Source of the DNA: Spirogloea muscicola | Taxonomy: Eukaryota > Streptophyta > Zygnematophyceae > Spirogloeales > Spirogloeaceae | Direction of reading: 5' to 3' | NCBI GenBank assembly: GCA_009602725.1 | Contig: WELB01000253.1 | Span: 116,727-165,079, forward strand | DNA length: 48,353 bases | Shown here: in pieces, positions 46,021-48,353 of the stretch | Layout: each line of letters opens with the position of its first letter | Position numbering within the stretch: position 1 is the stretch's first letter | Program-made: the position numbers and the translations under genes | Notes under the pieces: generated by a model | Databases searched by the model: none | What the model was told of the DNA's origin: nothing | What the model saw: only the letters and a program-made list of their open reading frames with translations

Positions 46021-48038
46021 CTATATGGCGGCCTGTAAGCTTGGCCTGGTGGAGCTTGGCCTCTGTGAGTCGGGCAAATTGTCTGAAAACAAATCGTGCA
46101 TGATCTGCACGTACTCATCCACCCTCGAGACCACCCAGTCCTCAGTGCTAATGGGAGGCAAGAAAGTGACGGTGACTGAGGTCGGCCTCACAATGAAGCT
46201 GGACTTTCGCCAGGCCCTGTGGGTGCCAGTCAGAACCATTGGAACAATGGGCCGCCTAGTCTGCAACGCCATGTGAACAAAGCCCTGCGGTGCAGCAAGC
46301 ACTCATGTACCTCAGGTCTTGGACTACAGGCGCAGCATACAGCGATGTAGCATAGAATGGGAAGCCTGTAAATTAGTATTGCATCATCTTGGGCGACATT
46401 CCGGGCTGGTTCAAGCAATGTGCCGCACAATGCAACAACATCGATGTTGCTAAGATGTATCCTCAACTAGTTTGACAATGTTCCAACTTCTGGGCATCCA
46501 CTCAGGTGTTATGGCGAGATATTTGGAAACTGTGGGGATGACAGCCCCACTTGTCATGATTGGGCAACACCAGACTTACATACAATGGTAAGCCCCTGTA
46601 GCTGACCTTTTTGAATGGCAACAGCCGGCCATCTTCAGATCTTGTGCCTTCTGGCCATATGATGACAGATAAGTCATGCTTGATGACATCCATGCCCACC
46701 TGAGTAAACACATCATCTGTCAGATGAGATACTGAGATACGCAATTCCTAGGTCGTGATATCTGATTAGATAACGGGAAGTTCCTTTTAACTTGATGATG
46801 CTCAACAACTTCAGTGGGAGAGCGTGATGCACCTCTGGAAATTTGCAAGCCACATCTGCAGCCGCAACAAGATAGCACATTTTGATACGCTGTGGGGAAG
46901 ATACAGTGGTGGCATACCCTTGCCATCTCTTGAATTGCTTTCTCCCGGTTCTGCCGGTCCACCCTTGGAAAGTTGGACAGTAGATACAGCCACCCGAAAA
47001 GAGGCCAGTACACAATCTGCAACACAAGCACCACGAAAGCGAATTTGTTCCGTCAAGCAGCTGCATTTTTATCTTTAAGTCCACTACTTTGAAAGTCACG
47101 CCTTTGACACCATTCTCCAGCAGGGCGATGCAACAGGTACAGGCTGGGTTTATGATCAAGGTATATAATACGCCAGCACCTCCTCTTGTCCTTCGGATTT
47201 CTTTGAAGGGTTGAGAGAAATCACAAATGCGCTTTCTTTGATTCGCAACAGGACACGTGTATAAGTAAGGGACCTGGGTGCAAGAGAACAAACGAACCTC
47301 CTTCTTGGCCATGGAGACGGTGCCAGGGGGTACTAGCCGCATGGCGAGGAGGATGTCGTAGGGTGAGGCGTGGTTGCAGAGGAAGATGGCCTTCTGTTGC
47401 GAGTGCTCGAGCCCACGCAGCCGCCAGGGATTGCCGAGAACAGTGATCTGCCAACAACTAGACGGCCTGGCTGAGGCACGCCGCAAGCTCCATCATTTGC
47501 TGGCGCACAGTGGAAAGACGCCTGATCTGACTGGAGGCGAATTTTGCAAGCGCAAGTAGATATAGGAATATTGTCCAGAATTTTGGCTTGGGTAACAGAT
47601 TCTTGACAATGCTCTTAACGTTGTCGGGCTCCTGTAGCAGGTTAAAATGGATGGAGTGGGCAGCTGACCATCATGGAGGCGGTGACGCTGCCAAAGGCGT
47701 TGGCCTGCCAGATGCGGGCGGTGGGCCAGGGCAGGAGCACGACGAGGATGACCGTCCAGATGACGACGTTGACGAGGAGGATGACCAAACAGGCGGCCAG
47801 CCGCGCCGCGGACTTTAGGATCAGCAGCGCCCGGTTGCCGTCCTCGTACCTGAGGCCGGCCGGAGCCGAGAGAGCTTCATGGGCTGCAGCTAAGCTGTCC
47901 GGAGGTGGTCCAAGCAGCGGCCTGACGGCCGCCACTGTTCTCAGTGCGAGCTTGTCCGAGGAGGGCGGCTGCGCACCTGTCGTCCTCAGTGCTGGGCGAC
48001 GGCGCGCCGTTCATCAGCGCCGCGTCCATGGCCTCCAT
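46021..48038 (-). CDS. 1-acyl-sn-glycerol-3-phosphate acyltransferase (PlsC/AGPAT)
   Basis: The enzyme acylates lysophosphatidic acid to phosphatidic acid, the precursor of membrane lipids and triacylglycerol. Minus-strand exons are 48038-47977, 47849-47669, 47447-47298, 47016-46918, 46699-46607 and 46284-46021 (TAG). All phases agree and give 282 aa, a standard family length. The order is a short N-terminus (MEAMDAALMNGAP), a transmembrane stretch LAACLVILLVNVVIWTVILV, and catalytic block I NHASPYD (NHx4D). Next are VSMAKKE|IVYWPLFGWLYLL, then VIIWPEGTRSEDGRL (EGTRS, substrate binding) and RRPIVPMVLTGTHRAW (block IV). A small exon could be missing between MM and ITVLG. Whether the product is plastidial or ER-located is not decided by what I see. 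Confidence 0.92.
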
Positions 48039-48353
48039 TGCGGAGGCGGCGGGCGCTTGCAGGGCACAGGGTTTAAGGCAGAATAGGGCTTGCGGTTTCT
48101 ATCGGGGTTTAAGGGTTATAGACTGTGGGGTTCAGTGTTCAAGTCTCGTCGGCGGTGCATTCAGGCGGGATCGCCGCGGAGAACAGGCGGCGGGACGCTG
48201 GGGACAAGCCGAGCGCCACGGCGGAGCCGCCGCGCCGGCCTCCCGGCGGACTCCTCTGAGGTGCGGCCCTCTCCCGCACCTCAGCCGCCGCAGCCGCCGC
48301 TGCCGCCGCCGCGGACGCCGCTGCCGGATCCGGCGGTGGCTCTGGCGCCGCCG
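48039..48353. other. Acyltransferase promoter region, GC-rich
   Basis: The 5' flank of the acyltransferase gene. The right end is CCG/GCC-rich (from about 48200) and resembles the leader of another gene that could start beyond the window, but nothing can be called. Confidence 0.4.

Overview
The window is nuclear DNA from a green alga (Chlorophyta; a trebouxiophyte-like genome is my guess from gene style, not proven). It contains an SBP-box transcription factor, a family confined to green plants and algae, and the Rubisco assembly chaperone RbcX, so the organism is photosynthetic. Genes are rich in short GT-AG introns. Between gene clusters lie dense, nested, degenerate repeats. All gene models here were spliced by eye. 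Exon boundaries were accepted only where donor, acceptor, reading phase and family similarity agreed.

Layout, left to right: (1) 1-7.3 kb, plus strand: the 3' part of nucleoporin SEH1, a phytanoyl-CoA-dioxygenase-like protein with a damaged metal site, and an uncharacterised multi-exon gene. (2) 7.66-9.70 kb, minus strand: dihydrolipoamide dehydrogenase (E3). (3) 9.7-14.2 kb: repeats, including a degenerate non-LTR retrotransposon fragment. (4) 14.2-15.5 kb, plus: an intronless bHLH transcription factor. (5) 15.5-21.7 kb: repeat-dominated. (6) 21.7-27.8 kb, plus: a 14-exon SBP-domain factor of the large SPL1/SPL12/CRR1 type. It converges on (7) an LpxC gene (minus, 28.3-29.7 kb) whose 5' end is lost in a poly-A tract and a 238-base assembly gap. 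(8) 30.6-35.7 kb, minus: a 15-exon RBBP6/MPE1/PQT3-like DWNN-RING protein. (9) 36-39.3 kb: nested retroelement fragments. (10) 39.5-42.3 kb, plus: a membrane-anchored SGNH-hydrolase-like protein. (11) 42.3-44.0 kb: repeats. (12) 44.05-45.49 kb, plus: RbcX, convergent with (13) 46.0-48.0 kb, minus: a PlsC-type lysophosphatidic acid acyltransferase.

The genes form no operon or pathway cluster; this is an ordinary nuclear gene neighbourhood. The most informative new item is a non-LTR retrotransposon family. It has at least nine short copies that share one 3' terminus (ending near CACGAAA, no poly-A). Eight of them are bounded by 6-14 bp direct repeats that I read as target-site duplications. Where the target can be reconstructed, most lie inside a second interspersed repeat ('family B'). 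The longest copies retain a C-terminal zinc-finger-like motif followed by a region with spacing like a PD-(D/E)XK nuclease, all broken by frameshifts. Also notable are two strict GC-AG introns in lpxC, an apparent loss of iron ligands in the PhyH-like protein, and a worn retroelement copy filling that gene's first intron.
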